64,000 nucleotides of DNA. Origin: Cucumibacter marinus DSM 18995. Its GTDB lineage: Bacteria; Pseudomonadota; Alphaproteobacteria; Rhizobiales; Devosiaceae. This document shows, piece after piece, positions 63,490 to 64,000 of the stretch. Within the stretch, counting starts at the first letter, position 1. Every line of letters begins with the position of its first letter. The stretch is from assembly GCF_000429865.1 (NCBI RefSeq), contig NZ_KE386977.1, positions 429,393 through 493,392 on the forward strand. Reading direction: 5' to 3'. The translations under genes and the position numbers were made by a program. The notes beneath the pieces are model-generated. The model was not told the DNA's origin and did no database searches. It was given only the letters and a program-made list of their open reading frames with translations.

Positions 63490-64000
63490 TATTCCCAGCT
63501 CACCTCGAACACATGGGCCGAAAGGGCGGGCATGCTGGCCTTCAGGGTCAGTTCTGTTTCAGCCACGCTCACTCCTTCGCCTTCGAAACGGGCGCCCGCC
63601 GGCAGGCCGGACCCCTCAAGGGAAAAGGTACGCGCAAACTCGACCGGGCGTGAGCTCATGTTGAAGGCGACAAAGGCCGCGGACCGTTGTTCATCAAGCA
63701 CATGCCCGTGGACCATCGGGTCGAAGCCGAGGAAGCGGCCCTGAGCAAAATGCGGCTTTAACCGGCGATAGGTCTGCATCGCGTCGACATGGCTGTCCCA
63801 TATTGCATCGCCCGGCTTCAAACCGCCAATGCCAAGATGCCGGCACGTGGAGGCGTACCACCAGAATGCCAGCGCGTTGTCATTGTCGAACCGCAGATTG
63901 ATATGAAGATAAAGAGGGATGTCGAAGGCGAGATTGTATTCGTAGAGCGACAGCGACTTGCCCGACAAAAGGTCCAGATAGGGGTTCCACATATATTCGA
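63489..64000 (-). CDS. C-terminus of a large, probably carbohydrate-active protein (partial)
   Basis: Cut by the right edge; about 170 C-terminal residues are visible. They start with EYMWNPYLDLLSGKSLSLYE and contain a WWYASTCRHLGIGG segment, then a beta-rich C-terminal domain (GEGVSVAETELTLKASMPAL). This is the pattern of the barrel end plus beta-sandwich of a glycoside hydrolase such as an alpha-galactosidase- or amylase-like enzyme. The exact family cannot be named from this piece. It lies upstream of and overlaps the permease pair, so it probably acts on the transported sugar. Confidence 0.5.
   Translation of the reverse strand, partial: EYMWNPYLDLLSGKSLSLYEYNLAFDIPLYLHINLRFDNDNALAFWWYASTCRHLGIGGLKPGDAIWDSHVDAMQTYRRLKPHFAQGRFLGFDPMVHGHVLDEQRSAAFVAFNMSSRPVEFARTFSLEGSGLPAGARFEGEGVSVAETELTLKASMPALSAHVFEVSWE

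Overview
This 64 kb window is GC-rich chromosomal DNA, almost wholly coding. Gene content and protein style (four MalFGK/UgpC-type sugar ABC transport systems, many SDR dehydrogenases, FCD- and UTRA-type GntR regulators, HisD-family dehydrogenases, SMP-30 lactonases) point to an alphaproteobacterium, most likely of the order Hyphomicrobiales (Rhizobiales). This placement is by impression, not by a phylogenetic marker. I see no rRNA, tRNA, CRISPR array, insertion sequence or phage gene. The window is a catabolic island for unusual carbohydrates and related compounds.

Region 1 (1-16.6 kb). A partial membrane-anchored protein at the left edge is followed by a kduI remnant and an intact kduD. Next comes a complete ABC importer with an AtzG-like/amidase pair, then hisD-like 1-SDR-LacI regulator, then bicupin-RraA. 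A second hisD-like gene stands opposite an alpha/beta hydrolase fused in frame to a tandem SnoaL protein. Near-identical 16-bp palindromes (TTGCATACGTATGCAA type) precede each of these units, so the LacI protein encoded here probably controls all of them. The pathway matches none that I can name.

Region 2 (16.6-28.2 kb). A UTRA-type GntR regulator and a SIS-domain protein lie divergent to an operon of a binding protein, two permeases, a GH84 beta-N-acetylglucosaminidase, a GNAT acetyltransferase and a BadF-type kinase. This looks like uptake and trimming of GlcNAc-containing glycans. No transporter ATPase is in the operon. A 1060-residue SARP/BTAD regulator and a LysE-family exporter follow.

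Region 3 (28.2-49.5 kb, minus strand). Four transcription units carry: SDR-glucarate dehydratase-like-complete ABC importer-GntR-SMP-30; a GH38-like hydrolase; a second glucarate dehydratase-like gene with a second GH38-like gene and a second GntR; and KDF dehydrogenase-like SDR-FAH hydrolase-kinase-enolase paralogue. A mutarotase-like gene lies upstream. The four units share a 12-bp operator of form CTA(C/G)(C/G)AT(A/G)(C/G)(T/C)AG. Together the genes can encode glycoside cleavage, import, oxidation to a lactone, lactone opening, dehydration to a 2-keto-3-deoxy acid, a second oxidation, and hydrolysis to pyruvate plus a short hydroxy acid.

Region 4 (50.2-64 kb). The plus-strand operon RraA-mannonate dehydratase (uxuA)-third GH38-like-AGE isomerase looks like a mannoside/mannonate route. 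A minus-strand operon SMP-30-mutarotase-FMN alpha-hydroxyacid dehydrogenase-ABC ATPase is divergent from SDR-GntR, with a CTAAC/GTTAG palindrome between them. The right edge holds two ABC permeases downstream of the C-terminus of a large protein, probably a carbohydrate-active enzyme, cut by the window end.
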